NCBI GenBank assembly: GCA_012845835.1 | Contig: JABAKD010000020.1 | Location: forward strand, 12,763,488 to 12,827,487 | Origin: Undaria pinnatifida | Lineage: Eukaryota > Sar > Phaeophyceae > Laminariales > Alariaceae | DNA length: 64,000 bases | Reading direction: 5' to 3' | Part shown: positions 33,053 to 44,648 of the stretch, one piece after another | Numbering within the stretch: the first letter of the stretch is position 1 | Layout of the letters: each line of letters opens with the position of its first letter | Notes under the pieces: model-generated | Database searches by the model: none | Seen by the model: the letters and a program-made list of their open reading frames with translations, nothing else | Told to the model about the DNA's origin: nothing | Made by a program: the position numbers and the translations under genes

Positions 33053-34778
33053 CAACTAAATTTCTCTGTGTCCCGGTGCCGTGATTTTTTCGTTCTTCTT
33101 GTAGGACTTGTCAGGCCATGCCGGAGATCCCCTGAGTAATTAACGTATTTGCCCCCCCGTGGCTTTTGGGCGCCCACAAGCTGTTGTTGCTTGTTTGTGT
33201 GTTTCTAAGATAGACCCCACGCCAAACAATAGGCACCGCGTTCGAGATCGCGTCCACTTAAATCTATGATCGGCCGCGGGGGTGCTGTTTAAGTCTCCGA
33301 AAATACCCTCGATAATACGGAAGCCAGGACCGGCAACGTTATCTTGTTCGAGCAAAGAAGACAAACCAACGCTTAGGCCAGCGAAGTTCAGTGTGCGGTA
33401 CACAGCAGTGGCAGGCATGCAGAAGGAAGAAGCATGCCGTACGTCGAGTACACGCAAAAATGGCTCTGAATGAAGCAGAAACAACACAGCACGCACCAAC
33501 GATCTAAAAGTTGACAACAGCTAGGTACGGGTTCAAACATCCTTCTGCGCGAGTTCCTAGCGACGCTCACATCCTGATCTCATTTTACTCCCAATACCAG
33601 CCATGTGTGTGTGTGTGTTCTTCACATTAAACCGTTCTTCTACTCGTCGACATCCAGCACACCCAGTGTCCGTACTGATTCTTCACCCTAGAAAGATCAG
33701 CTCTGTGGTCACAAGCCACGACACAGAGATAATGCATCGTAATGCATTCGACAGCCATAGACACTGCTGTTGTTACAGGGGCGACGACATACTAGTGCGA
33801 GTTTCGGAAAAAGAAAAGGTGAAACAATGAAATGGTTAGTCTAGACTAGGGGTATAGCGTTGCTCAGGGTTTGTCTAAGGCCTGCCGCATAAAAGACGTT
33901 GACGGCTAAAACAACACCTGAGCAACCTGCTTGCTCAGGGGGAAGGCTTCAAAAATAATAGCAACCCTGAGCAACAAACTGCAATCGGTTATGGTCAGGG
34001 AACAGAGCACACACGGTATTAGGTTGCCTGCACCACTACAAAAACGAACGCTGACTCGTCGCTAATGCGCAGCATGGCAGGGCCCGCCATCTCCGCGAAC
34101 CAGGAGTGATTTCGCAACGCTGTCGGGATGAAATCAGTAGCAGCAGTGTTCCACGACCAATCTCAGCAGGCAGATATTGTAGGACTCGTCCGAGTAGGAG
34201 AGAAACAGGTATGACAAGCAGCCTCTCAAGCTTGGTCACAGCGAGGAAGGTTGCAAGGGTGGACGCCCACTCGCTGCCAAAGCGTAGAGTATCAGAGCCT
34301 GTCAGCTCCTCCAACCAGTCGTCGCTTGGTGATACTGCTGTGTGTGGCGGCGAAAGCAGCACATCAGCTTCAATCTAGGCAGACTACATGATGAGAGGAG
34401 GGAAAGTGGATGCTGTTGCTGTCGTGTTCCCAACGCAACGCAACGCAAATAGCTAAGCAAGCAACGCAGCCTCGAGCTGGGTGGCGGCAAGGAGGACGGC
34501 GACGACACCTAGCCATTGTGACATTGTTGGGTTAGAAAGGCGAGGGGAACAGGTCGCGGCAAAAGGTGGCGGGGCGCCGTGTGTGGTAGACCGGCAGGAG
34601 GCTCGAAGCTCGTTGCATATCAAGCGCAGGTCCTACGTTTTGAGCTCTCGTCTGTAGATAGACTAAAGCACGGCGAAGAGCCCCTGAGCATTGTTCTGTT
34701 TTTCATATTTTCAAATATTAGTGAAACATAGATGTACGACGCAGCTTGCAAAGTTGAGTTTCAATCATTCAATAGGTT
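33053..34778. other. no firm gene; dispersed LINE-end-like repeat at 33610-33740
   Basis: ORFs 33140..33517 minus and 34106..34378 plus / 34036..34362 minus have no recognised motif. At 33610-33740 a block (CACATTAAACCGTTCTT, TGATTCTTC, CTCTGTGGTCACAA) is repeated in diverged form at 40850-40990, next to the 3' side of the second LINE. It is probably a 5'-truncated copy of that LINE's 3' end. Confidence 0.45.
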
Positions 34779-37565
34779 GTTGTTTTTGTTGTTGTTGTTG
34801 TTCTCACATTAACTCGCATAATCAAGTCCGTGGTCACAGGACAGGCTCCAGTCACTCTGGGGCTGAGGAATACCCCAGGGAAAACACACACACAACCCAA
34901 GGTGGTACACGCATAGACTATATCACAGCTGACGCAATTCATACCTCCACCAGAAACATGTAAAAGTGAAATCGAGGTGCCAGGTCCATGCCGGTCCATA
35001 TGTCTCATTACTCACACCTGGAGAAACCAAATATTCCGATTGCCACCCAAGGAAGACTACCACGTATATATTGCACGTAGTATCTGTCACTACGCATACG
35101 CACGACAGGCGTAAGTCAATTGGAGAAAAGAAACAAAAAAAAGAAAAAGATAAAGGAAAGGAAAGAAAAGAGAGGAAAACGAAGCAAAACGAAAAAGGCA
35201 ACAAATAATAGAAAAAAAAACAAGAAAAGCAAGAAAATACAAGACCAGAAGAGGAAGCAAGGCAAGGAAAAAAGAAGAAGAGAAATGGAAAAAAGAAAAA
35301 GAAAAGAAATAAAAATGTCATACTAGCAGGCCCTAGAACTGGCTAAGGATGGCATTGGGCTAACAGAGGGTATCACGTCCATCATCAATGGCACCTGGGA
35401 GAGAACGCAACATACATGGCGAAGAAGTCAGGGCGGTCTTATGCTATCTTGTGACGGCCATTAGAAGGCCCACAACCTCCAATACGATGATGGCCAAACC
35501 CAGACTTCAGTCTCTTGGGCATGGCGCTCCCCCTTCCCCCCCTCCCCCCTTCCGTCCCTTTCCCCCTCCCCCCTCCCCCCCCTCCCTCAGTCCCCTCCCC
35601 GCCCCCCCCCCCTTCCCCTTCCCCCCGGCCGCTTAGAAATGCCAACGGTGGATGGCGCTGCCGCAGCCTTTGCGCTTCGCTCTGCAGCTTTGCGTCTCTC
35701 CGTTCCATGCCAATTCCGCATGAACAACTCGGCTCCCTCCTCTACTCTTCGAAACCATCTGCCAGCATTCTGAGCAGCCTTTTGCCATCCTTCGAATTTT
35801 ATTCCAAAGACCGACATATCCTCCTTCGGATGATCCATCCAGTCTTTCTCTTGCCCCCCTGAGTAGCCCTTACCCCCAACAAACTCCCCAAACATCACCC
35901 TCTGTGGTAGACGCTCCTCCCCCGTACGTGCTACGAATCCCGCAAACAAAATCCTCCGTTTGCGCACTATCGCCTCAACGCTCTCGGAGGCTGTCTGGGC
36001 AAGCGCGTCATCGCACGATAGGATCATCGCGCTTCCGTTTCCGCCATCCAAGGCATCGGAGGAGCATGGAGCGGTGAACCCGTCGTAGCCTGTCATAGTC
36101 AGGCTTCTTCGGGCTCCACGTCATGCAACCGTACAGCATTGTCTCGACCACCTCAGCTTTCAGCAACCGCACCTTCAACCGTAAACGCACACTCGGGCGA
36201 TCAAAGATTTCCATCTTGTACCGCTGGAAGCACGCCCAGGCCCTCTGAAGACGCCGCGTTATTTCAATGCTAAGGTCTCTGTCTGCGGTGATAGCCCCGC
36301 CCAAGTATACAAACTGGATTGTTTGTTTGTATACCTGGCCGGCTGCATTGATCGTGAAGGACACCTTCCCCCCGCTTTTGGTTTCCAGGCACATTATCTC
36401 TGTTTTTGCCTCGGATACTGTAATCCCGAACGACGAACACGCAGTCACGATCACCGTCATCATCCTCTCCAGCCCTTCTGATGATCGCAATACGATGCCC
36501 GCATCGTCCGCGTACAGCATACCCCACAATCTCTGCACCCCCTCCCCCTCCTTCCCCCTCCGTCCGTCGACTTTGCCTGTGCGTGAAGTGCCCTTTTTCT
36601 CGCCTTCCTCCTTTCGCTGGAGCTGCACCATGTTGTCCGTGATGGCTGCATCAGCGAGGAAGCGTTTCTCGGCCACACGCAGTACCGCCGTGAAAGACAT
36701 GTTGAACAGCAGTGGCGCGAGCACGCATCCTTGCCTGAGACCTTGCCCCACGTCGAACTTATCCGAGCACTCTCCATCATCCAGCCGCACGCATGCTTGC
36801 ATACCGTCGTGGAATTGGCGGATGACGGCGAGAATTCTCGGTGGCACGCCAAAACGAGCAAGGACATCCCACAAAAGGCTTCGGTCGACGGAGTCGTATG
36901 CTTTGGTGAGGTCGATAAAGCACATGTACAAGGGGGTGTCCTTCTTCCGCGCCAGTTCCTGCAGTCATCGTACTACGAACATCATGTCAACCGTCGAGCG
37001 TTGGGGTTTGAACCCACACTGTTCCTCCGGCAGAGTGTTCTCGCGTTCGCAATAGTCACTCAGGCGACCCGCGATGACTTTGAGGAGTACTTTGCCGGCG
37101 TGAGCCACGAGGGAGATGCCATGATAATTGCCACACTCAGTCCGATCTTTCTTTTTGTGAAGCACCTTGATCGTTGCATTTTTCCATTGTTGCTGTACGC
37201 CACCTCCCCTCCACATAGCGACGATGATATCGTGGAAGTTTCCGAGAGTGTTGAATTCTCCTTCGTCGGCCAAAACCTTCAAGACCTCGGCCGGGAGACC
37301 ATCGGGCCCTACCGCCTTGCGGTTCGCCAACGCACGGATCGCCTCCTCTACTTCGTACCTGGACGGGACATCGTCCAGTGGTCTTAACGGGGGCCACTGC
37401 TCAAGCTCGTCCACAATGCTCGGAAAAAAAGGTCGGCGACTTGGTGTTGAGCAGTTTGTGAAACCACCTCACCCACCGCTCGCGGATGAGGGCATTATCC
37501 CGCAGCAATCGACCTTCCTCGTCCTTGATGTACTGCGTGTTGAACGTTGTACTCACAGCTGACGT
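34779..37565 (-). mobile_element. LINE-1: 5'-truncated non-LTR retrotransposon
   Basis: The coding part (35.45-37.56 kb) is a reverse transcriptase plus C-terminal domain. It is followed on the minus strand by a pyrimidine-rich stretch (35.32 to 35.12 kb), then CCTGTCGTGCGTATGCGTAG and other 3' UTR sequence, ending in an (AAC)n tail at about 34805-34779. A simple-repeat tail and 5' truncation are usual for LINE insertion by target-primed reverse transcription. The endonuclease domain is absent. Confidence 0.82.
35439..37565 (-). pseudogene. LINE-1 reverse transcriptase, three lesions
   Basis: Read on minus from 37565: IKDEEGRLLRDNALIRERW; a shift at a T7 run (A7 on plus, 37424..37430); then the RT fingers ([32 protein letters not shown]). 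A TGA at 36965..36967 replaces what the sister LINE shows as Arg. The palm follows ([28 protein letters not shown]) and the catalytic [11 protein letters not shown]. The thumb ([13 protein letters not shown]) leads to a 5-nt deletion near 36040, judged against the copy at 19.5 kb, and then the C-terminal region AIVRKRRILFAGFVART. All catalytic Asp residues are present. Only three small lesions separate it from an open frame, so it decayed recently or contains sequence errors. Confidence 0.85.
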
Positions 37566-38018
37566 TTTTTCGATTTTTATAAAAGTTGACCGTGTTATCC
37601 TGTGCTTCTTAACAAAACCTTTCTTCCTACATCCCCCTCTACTTCGATTATCATAACAACAGTATAGGTACGCAGAATGACTGTACAATAATACACCTAC
37701 AATGATAATTACAACCCACCTATTATTATTGGTCATATCATGTGATAATATTTCCTTTTTCGTTTTTTCGCATCCTTGTCTTTTCTTTCCTTTCCTTTAT
37801 CTATCTTTATCTTCTTTTCTTTTCTTTGTTTCTTTTTTCCCAATTGACGTGCGTCTGTCGTGCGTATGCGTAGTAATAGGTACTGCGTGCAATATATACG
37901 TGGTGGTATTTCTTGGGTGGCAAGCGGTATAGTCTTCTAGTCGTTTTTTTCAGGCGCGAGTAGTGAGACGTATGTACCAATGTTATAAGGCTTAGTTTGG
38001 GTGATCTATTGGTTAACC

Positions 38019-38119
38019 TTTTTAGTGGTCAAACGGACTAGTCTAATACCCCACGAATACCTTAACAAATGGCGTCGTCGACAGACCATGGGTTTTTTGG
38101 GTCGTGGGTTCAAACCCCA
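38019..38119 (+). repeat. tRNA-like promoter elements inside the 734-bp insertion
   Basis: TAGTGGTCAAACGG (A-box-like) and GGGTTCAAACCCC (38106..38118, a good T-arm/B box), followed by ACATCCACCA, resemble the two halves of a tRNA. The acceptor stem is not complementary, so this is probably a tRNA-derived SINE head and not a tRNA gene. Confidence 0.4.
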
Positions 38120-38220
38120 CATCCACCATAATAATAAACTTTTTCAGATTTTCCCCATGTCGAACTTGAAAAATGCTCCCCTTGGTGCCCCAGGGAATGA
38201 AACGGCTTGGATAAATGACA

Positions 38221-38420
38221 GGTCCGCCCGTATATCCGGCCGACCTGCGATACCGCCGTTTCAGGGGGGGATAGTGTTATAATGCTTAGTTTGGGTAAGC
38301 TATTGACTGATTCTACCATAGGTCCGCCCGTATATCCGGCCGACCTGCTATACCGCCGTTTCAGGGGGGGATAGTGTTATAAGGCTTAGTTTGGGTAAGC
38401 TATTGACTGATTCTACCATA
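38221..38420. repeat. two tandem copies of a 100-bp unit
   Basis: 38221..38320 and 38321..38420 differ at two positions only. Each starts GGTCCGCCCGTATATCCGGC and ends TTCTACCATA, and each contains the TTATAA(T/G)GCTTAGTTTGGGT motif that also begins the host insertion. Confidence 0.95.
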
Positions 38421-39009
38421 GCCTCCCCCAAAACCAGCGATTTTCTTTAACGAACGTTTCATGGCTGCTCGACACGAGGAATGATGCTATGAAAAACAAA
38501 ATCAAAAACATATTTTCTTGTTTGCAAAGGACGGTCGAACGATGACATCGGGGGGGCAAGGGGCATCGTTTTTCAGGAGATACGGCCGGGAGCTGCTTTC
38601 AAAACCGGCGATTTCGTTAAAGAAAAGTTGGAAGGGGGGGGGCTACCGTAGAACGACTTTATTGGTTGACCTTTTGCAAGTGGTCAAACGGACTAGTACC
38701 CCACTAATACCTTAACACCAATGTGGACCTGGCACATCGTAGGCTGACTCCGATTCCACTTCTATATGTGTCTGGTGGAGGCATGAATTGCGTCAAACGT
38801 GATATAATATGCGTGTACCTCCTTTGGTTAGTTTGTGTTTTTTCCCCCTCTGGGGTGTTCCTCAGCTCCAGGGTGACTGGAGCCTGTCCTGTGACCACGG
38901 ACTTGGTTATGCGAGTTAATGTGAGAACAACAACAACAACAACAATCATGCTTATTACAACCCCCGCCCTCTACACTGACAATGCCACGTGATAATAATA
39001 GCATAATGC

Positions 39010-39760
39010 TTACTATAATATCTACCCTCCATGCGGGTTTTATAGTATCAGTGCACAGAATAATTATTCGTATTATGGAAAATGGTCCTGTTGACCCTGA
39101 CAATATCCAGGGGAGTCACCGACCTATCTATGTCTTTCATGGGGATCAAACATACAACACGCGCGAACGACCTTCCGTAAATCTTGTGCAACTACTGTAT
39201 GTATCCCCTTGAAGGAATGTAGTCTATCTATAGTTTCCACGCACAGATTGAGATGCCCCCCCCCGATGATAAACTGGTGAAATATTTCCAAAACCGTCAG
39301 ATTTATCCCCCTTGAAGGATTTATAGTTTCCACGCACAAATTGAGCTGCCCCGCCCGACCCCCCCCCCACTCCCCCCTCCTCCCCCCCCCCACCCCCGCC
39401 CCTTTTGATCAAAACCAGGCCCCCACGTCCTTCAAAACGCCGCCCTCCCCTCACCGGTCATTCGACTTACAGGATTCACTTGATTGATGGATGCATTTCC
39501 TTCCACAGCTGTCAGATTTTGTCTCCCTCAGAAACGGGTTTTATAGTTTACGCGCACAGACTGACTAAAATCATCCTGTTGACCCTGATAGCTACACTGT
39601 ATTTGCAAGGGGAGTCGCCGACCTATATCCTTGTTGAGGACACACAACCCGTAATACGCGCGATCGGAGTATCACACACAGCTTGCAAAGATGAGTTTCG
39701 ACGAAATCTTCAATCTCACAGCTGTAGGAGTGTATTTTAATTTTTTATAATAAAATTAAA
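39010..39760 (+). mobile_element. TIR element family, right-arm copy with nested diverged piece
   Basis: 39480-39755 matches the right side of the family (ACAGCTGTCAGATTTTGTC, GGGGAGTCGCCGACCTAT, ending GGAGTGTATTTTAATTTTTT). 39020-39150 is a more diverged version of the same arm, and 39240-39400 has the inner C-tracts and GTTTCCACGCACA. Two elements seem nested or fused here. Confidence 0.65.
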
Positions 39761-40640
39761 TATCCTGGAAGCACGCTCCGACCATGAGCAACCGCCCCTG
39801 ATTCTCATGAGGAGCATTTTCACTTTGTTTTCCACTTTTTTTCCCGAACCTCTCTACTACAGAGTTTCAGCAAACGGTACTGGCACCACTACTGCTTGTC
39901 GTCACAGGTGACAGACCATGCGGCAATGCCCCTAATCCTACAGCCACTAGGATCATTCGGAACCAGAAGACCCAACCTAGTTGCTGCCCGCAATTTTGGT
40001 ATCATAGCGTCATCTCTGCTGGTGTTGCTAGTTGCTGGCTGTCTGTGGTGCTTTTTTTTCCGTTTGCCGTGCTGTACTGTTCTCCTCTTCACGTCCAATT
40101 GTGTTTCTTCTTTTTTCTTGTTTCTCTTGTAACATTTACTTTTTCACTTTCTGCTGCGTGGGCACTTCCCTTCTACCTCTACCGGTCGTCGTGTGGGATA
40201 CTCGGTGCTGCTGTGCTGCTGTTGTACTATGCGCTAATGATGCTGAGACTCTCCTGTTTTCCATCATTCTTTACCCTGGAACCACCCCCCCACTATCCGG
40301 GTTCTCCGACATTTCCTTTCCGTTCCGCCAAACTCCAGACTGTTCCGACATTCTTACATTTCTTCTTTTTTCTTGTTTTTCTTTACTTGTAACATTTACT
40401 TTTTTACTCTTTTACTCGCTGCAACAGTTGATTTTTTTTTTTGCACACTTCTACTTTCCAGCTTCTGGACAACAAGCCGTGGTCACAGGTGTCGTCCCTT
40501 CTCCCCCCCGGTTCTTGCCTTCAATTTTTATCGCGCATAGGGTTCAGCAATCCCACTGCTCGTCGAGTCTTCATCGTGTCTAGTTTATATTGGTTAATGG
40601 TTAATATAGTTTGCGTTTGTCTACTAACAACTTAGAATAT
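39761..40640. other. no gene; T-rich, LINE-end-like
   Basis: Plus ORFs (for example 40032..40583) are Ser/Phe/Leu-rich translations of T-rich DNA. CTTGTAACATTTACTTTTT occurs at about 40130 and 40385, and CCGTGGTCACAGG near 40483 resembles the LINE 3' UTR in reverse. I see no gene. Confidence 0.45.
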
Positions 40641-40714
40641 AATACAATACAATACAATACAATACAATACAATACCGTACAATACAATACAATACAATAC
40701 AATACAATACAATA
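40641..40714. repeat. (AATAC)n pentanucleotide microsatellite
   Basis: About 14 units with one CCGTAC interruption. Confidence 0.95.
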
Positions 40715-41225
40715 GATACAACAAGCGATGATTGTTAACAAGTGATCGTGTGCCTTTTTTATTAATTGATTATAATTTAGAGTGCCCGTCTATTTGTCTA
40801 TGTATTGTGAAAAATCTTCTAAACACGTCAGCTGGCAGCTGTGTGTGTTGTCTTCACCACATTAAACCGTTCTTTACACCAGGTTTATCCAACCACATTA
40901 GTCTAGTACACTCAGAGTCCGAGCTGATTCTTCGTCCTAAAGAGATACATATTTTGTGGTCACAGACTGTGAAACAAAGTGAACCCCACCGTGCCAATTC
41001 ATCAAGGTAAAGCAAGTGAAATGCCAGCGTACCGGGTACGAGAACACAACAAAACAAGCCAGACCATACAAAAATTAAGATATCAAAAAACGAAAAAGAT
41101 GAGAAAGTAAATGCAACAAAGCGAAGCAAACGACAAGTGTTCTGGAGAATGTGATAATGAGATGCAAGATCGGAAAGGAAAGGCTGCAAGGAGAACAACT
41201 TACTACGTGCTGAAGAGGAACAGAT

Positions 41226-41335
41226 ACCTGTTGCACGGACAAAACATGAAGAAGAATAACTCACTGCTGTTGCACGGACAAAACAACACGAAGAAGATAA
41301 CTGCTGTTGCGCGGACAAAAACAACACGAAGAAAA
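41226..41335. repeat. three tandem copies with TGTTGCACGGACAAAAC
   Basis: Units of about 40 bp begin (G/C)TGTTGC(A/G)CGGACAAAA and end near GAAGAA. They lie in the presumed 3' UTR side of LINE-2. Confidence 0.75.
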
Positions 41336-41610
41336 GGAAACCAGTCGACGTGGTGGGTTCAGGGGCTATCGTAGCACACGCTTCACTTACTAGTCGAACT
41401 GGTACCTTGCCACACGATCTACCATTCGTTTCATTTCTACATTAATATACAGCCGTATCAGTACGGCTGGTCCCCCCTCCCCCGTCTCCCCAGTTTCCCT
41501 TGGTTGCTGCTCTTGGCGCCCTCTGCTGTGAGGCGTTGCCAGCTCTTCTCCGGCTCGCCCCTGTGCCCTCTCGTCATGAAGCGGTCCGCCGCATCGACGA
41601 TCTCCCGGTG

Positions 41611-43629
41611 CTAGTTCCTACTCTTCTTGGCCGCCCTCGTCCATAGCACAGTCTCTACTCCGAACAGTGCAGGGGGGCTATCCGTGGACCCCTCGGTTGC
41701 TTCGAATACCCTGATGTTGTCTACCAGACACTGGGCCCAGTTCTGCTCTGGTCGGCCTTGTCCCGGATTCACCCCACCCGCTATCGTCCAGAACATCACG
41801 CGATGGGTCAGTCGCTCCTTGGTCGTCCGTTGTACGGCTCCCGCAAAGAGGAGGCGTGGTTTGCGGATAGTCGCCTCAACGCTCTCACATTGTGCCTTCT
41901 TGAGAGCCTTGGCGTACGACACATGCGGTGGTCGGTGCGCTGTCGGCGCTGGAAGCCAATGATCCTTAGGAGGAGGTTATGGTGTGCCGTTCGAATTGTA
42001 GCGAAGTGCTCCAGGCCGAGAGCCCAAGTCACACACCCGTACAGCAGCGCCTCCATCACCTCGATCTTTAGCAGGCGCACCTTTAACATGAACAACGGGG
42101 CATCCTCCATATCGTACAGCTCGCGCTTGAAACGAACGTAGCATGCCCACGAGAATCGGATCCGTCGTTTAATCTCTGGCGTGATGTCGGCGTTTGCGTC
42201 GATACGCCCGCCCAGGTACAGAAACTGCATCGCCTGTCTGCATATACCTCTGGCCCGCTGCTTCGACGACGAGCGGTGAGGTCGGGAGCACCTGGTTGAG
42301 TGTGCGCAGCAGCATTGTCTCCGTTTTCGTTTCGGACACGGTGAGTCCTGCTGCTTAAAACACGCTCACAATAACGGTCATCATCTTCGCAAGGCCTTCC
42401 GCCTACGTAGACACGATGCCTGCATCGTCGGCGTGCAGCATGCCCCAGACTGATCTCCGCACACATGGTAGTGGACCACCCTCCACCCCGTTCCCCCAGA
42501 GGTCCTCCTCGAGGTGAACCAGGTCCTTCAAAATGCCTGGGTCCTCACTGAAGCGTACCAGGACGGCATGCATCGAAGCGGCCGGCGGAAAATACATTGA
42601 AAAGAAGGGGCGACAATACACATCCTTGCCGCAATCCCTGGGTCACGTCAAACCATTCAGATTGCTCACCATCATCCGTACGCACGTGAGCTCGCATGCC
42701 TTCGTGGAACTGGCGGATAATGGTCAGCATGTACTCTGGTACGCCGAAGCGTGCGAGCACCACCCGCAGCAGCTCTCGGTCCATAGAGTCATATGCTTTC
42801 TGGAGATCGATGAAGTACATGTACAGAGGGATTTTCCTAGCTCGTCCGAGTTCTTGCAGTCGGCGCACGACGAACAGTGTGTCCACCGTTGATCGCGCGG
42901 GGCGAAAGCCGCTTCGGTCTCACAGTAGTTGCTGAGGTGGGACGCGAACATTTTTAACCGTACTTTGCCTGAATGGGCAACGTGCGAAATCCCTCGGTAG
43001 TTGTTGGAATCAGATCGATCCTTCTTTTTATGAAGGACCTTAACGGTTGCATATTTCCACTGCTGGGGGAAGTCTCCCGTTCTCCAAGTATTGACAAGTA
43101 AAATGTGGACGTAGCGGGTAAATTCGGGGTGGTCAATTTTCAGCAGCTCGGACGGCAGGAAATCTGATCCCACTGCTTTCCAGTTTGGAATACCCCGTGT
43201 TACGGAAGCCATTTCATCCATGGTCAGCTCATCTCCAAACGATGATACTAACGGCCATTGCGGGAATAGGTCGCTGATGGCTGGATCAAGTTTAGGCGAT
43301 TTCGTACTAATGAGGGTACCGAAATACCCCACCCATCGTTCAAGAATGCGCACCTTGTCCTTTAGCAGCGTGCCATCCTCGTCCATGATGAACTGTTCGC
43401 TTCTCGCCTTTTTACCGCCCAACCGAACCGTGCCCTTCAGGTGCTTGTAGAAACTCCGTTGGTCATTGGCAGCGAGAAGTCTTTCCATTTTAGCAAGTTA
43501 CTCTTCGAATTTGGCATATAATCATGCGTCAATCGCACCTTGCAGGTTCGCGCATGCCGTCCTCAGCGTATTCCACGCGGTTTTGTCCCTCTTAATGCGC
43601 ATGGATCGTCGCGCATCCTCCCTCGCATC
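41611..43629 (-). pseudogene. LINE-2 reverse transcriptase, many lesions
   Basis: The order on minus is: DARRSMRIKRDKTAWNTL; two in-frame stops; [19 protein letters not shown]; fingers ([31 protein letters not shown]); a frameshift near 42.9 kb; palm ([38 protein letters not shown]); another shift; catalytic MLHADDAGIV (Tyr of YADD replaced by His); more shifts; thumb (QFLYLGGRIDANADI, RIRFSWACYVRF); and the C-terminal part (ESVEATIRKPRLLFAGAV). Reverse transcriptase copies the element RNA at the nick made by the endonuclease. This copy cannot encode it. Confidence 0.82.
43618..43629. repeat. left 12-bp target site duplication
   Basis: CTCCCTCGCATC is identical to 44649..44660 and lies within the LINE-2 coding frame (Asp-Ala-Arg-Glu on minus). 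Confidence 0.9.
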
Positions 43630-44648
43630 ACAGGTGCACATTATTTGACTTTTTGTCGGAGGTCCACGGCAATGACCGCGGAGCTTCTGTGAACTTCCGT
43701 GGGTGTTGACACGGGCTACCATGGAAATCCGCGGGTTTCCATGGCAAGTGCCACAGCTCATGGAACTTCCACAGTAAAAATGCCACGAGTATGGCCATGG
43801 CACGTGCCGTGGTTCTGTCCGTGGCACACTCCGTCGTACCAGTCATGGCAACCCACGGGAGTCCGCAGCAATTGCCACGGCTGTTTCCGCGGGAACTGTC
43901 GTGGCAATTTCCACGGCCATCCGCGGCCATTGCCACGGCAACGCGGCAATCACCACAGAAGTCCGCGAAAGTCCGCGGCAATTGCCACGGCAGCTTCCAC
44001 GGACGTCCAACCGCAGCAATTTCCACGGCCATCCGCGGCCGTCCGCGGCCATTTCCACGGCAATCCTCCGATAGTGATACACATTAGTTGACATTACCAA
44101 CCTTTTTTCCCCAGTGATGTCATTAGGGGGCACTTTGACCGGTATTTCGCATGGGCTAGGGTTCGGGTTAGGATTGGGGTTAGTTCCATGGTTTTGAAAA
44201 ACACAATAATGTAAGGCACCCGGTGTCCGCGGGCGTGGCCGTGGGTTTTGGTCGTGGGTGTTTCCGTGGACTTATCCGTGGATGTCCGCGGACGTTCCCG
44301 TGGACAGTCGGTGGGTGTTTCCGTGGGCGTGCCCGTGGATGTGTTCGTGGGCGTTGTCGTGGGTGCTTCCGTGGACGTTTCCATGGATGACTGCGGCTTT
44401 GTCGCGGGTGCTGCCGGGGAGATTGCCGGGGAGATTGCCGAGGACCTTGCCGTGGAGATTGATACGGAAATTGCCATGGCTAGTGCCATGGGCCTCCACG
44501 GTGTTCCGCTACTTGCCGCGGCATTCCGTGGAAGCCCGTGGAAGGTCCGTGGAAGCCCGTGGAACGCCGTGGACACGGCCGCGGAATGCCGTGGAGTTCC
44601 GTGGGTACTGCCGTGGTGCTCCGCCAAAAAGACAAACAATGTACACCT
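43630..44648. mobile_element. 1.02-kb foldback-like element inside LINE-2
   Basis: A perfect 12-bp duplication flanks it. Taking the element and one duplicate out restores the LINE frame exactly (VTWDARE continues into DARRSM). The ends are inverted repeats of about 30 bp with four mismatches: AGGTGCACATTATTTGACTT near the left (after AC) and the inverse of CAAACAATGTACACCT at the right. Inside are two inverted arms (43.66-44.07 and 44.22-44.62 kb) made of CCRYGG cores spaced mostly 10-12 bp apart, so one strand can fold back on itself. A 150-bp centre separates them. No transposase. In build it resembles the FB elements of Drosophila. Confidence 0.8.

Larger units (their letters stand above)
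37983..38716. mobile_element. 734-bp insertion with 7-bp target duplication
   Basis: Comparison with the uninterrupted LINE-1 3' UTR shows extra DNA here, flanked by ACCAATG at 37976..37982 and 38717..38723. Both ends carry related direct sequence: TATTGGTTAACC...GGTCAAACGGACTAG near the left and TATTGGTTGACC...GGTCAAACGGACTAG at the right, each followed by an ATACCTTAAC. The start motif TTATAAGGCTTAGTTTGGGT recurs inside. No ORF is convincing. Confidence 0.75.
37740..38955 (+). mobile_element. LINE 3' end in opposite orientation, interrupted
   Basis: The T-rich tract from 37740, then GTCGTGCGTATGCGTAG and TATATACGTGGTGGTATT, and after the insertion TGGACCTGGCAC ... GTGACCACGGACTTGGTTATG, ending GTGAGAACAACAACAACAAC, repeat the 3' UTR of LINE-1 on the other strand. 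It is therefore a strongly 5'-truncated LINE copy pointing away from LINE-1. Together the two form an inverted repeat of about 0.5 kb. Confidence 0.78.

Noticed and set aside
34036-34378. Overlapping ORFs on both strands near 34.2 kb
   Set aside because: No motif, no splice support, and equal length on both strands; I cannot choose either as a gene.
35515-35862. Pro-rich plus ORF
   Set aside because: It is the complement of the Gly/Arg-rich C-terminal tail of the LINE-1 frame and of G-tracts.
40032-40583. 183-codon plus ORF with hydrophobic stretches suggesting a membrane protein
   Set aside because: The DNA is T-rich and resembles LINE 3' UTR; several frames give Phe/Leu/Ser, with no start context or homology.
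43660-44640. CRISPR-like or satellite array
   Set aside because: Units are degenerate palindromes without unique spacers, in inverted arms, and bounded by a target duplication; this is a eukaryotic transposable element.
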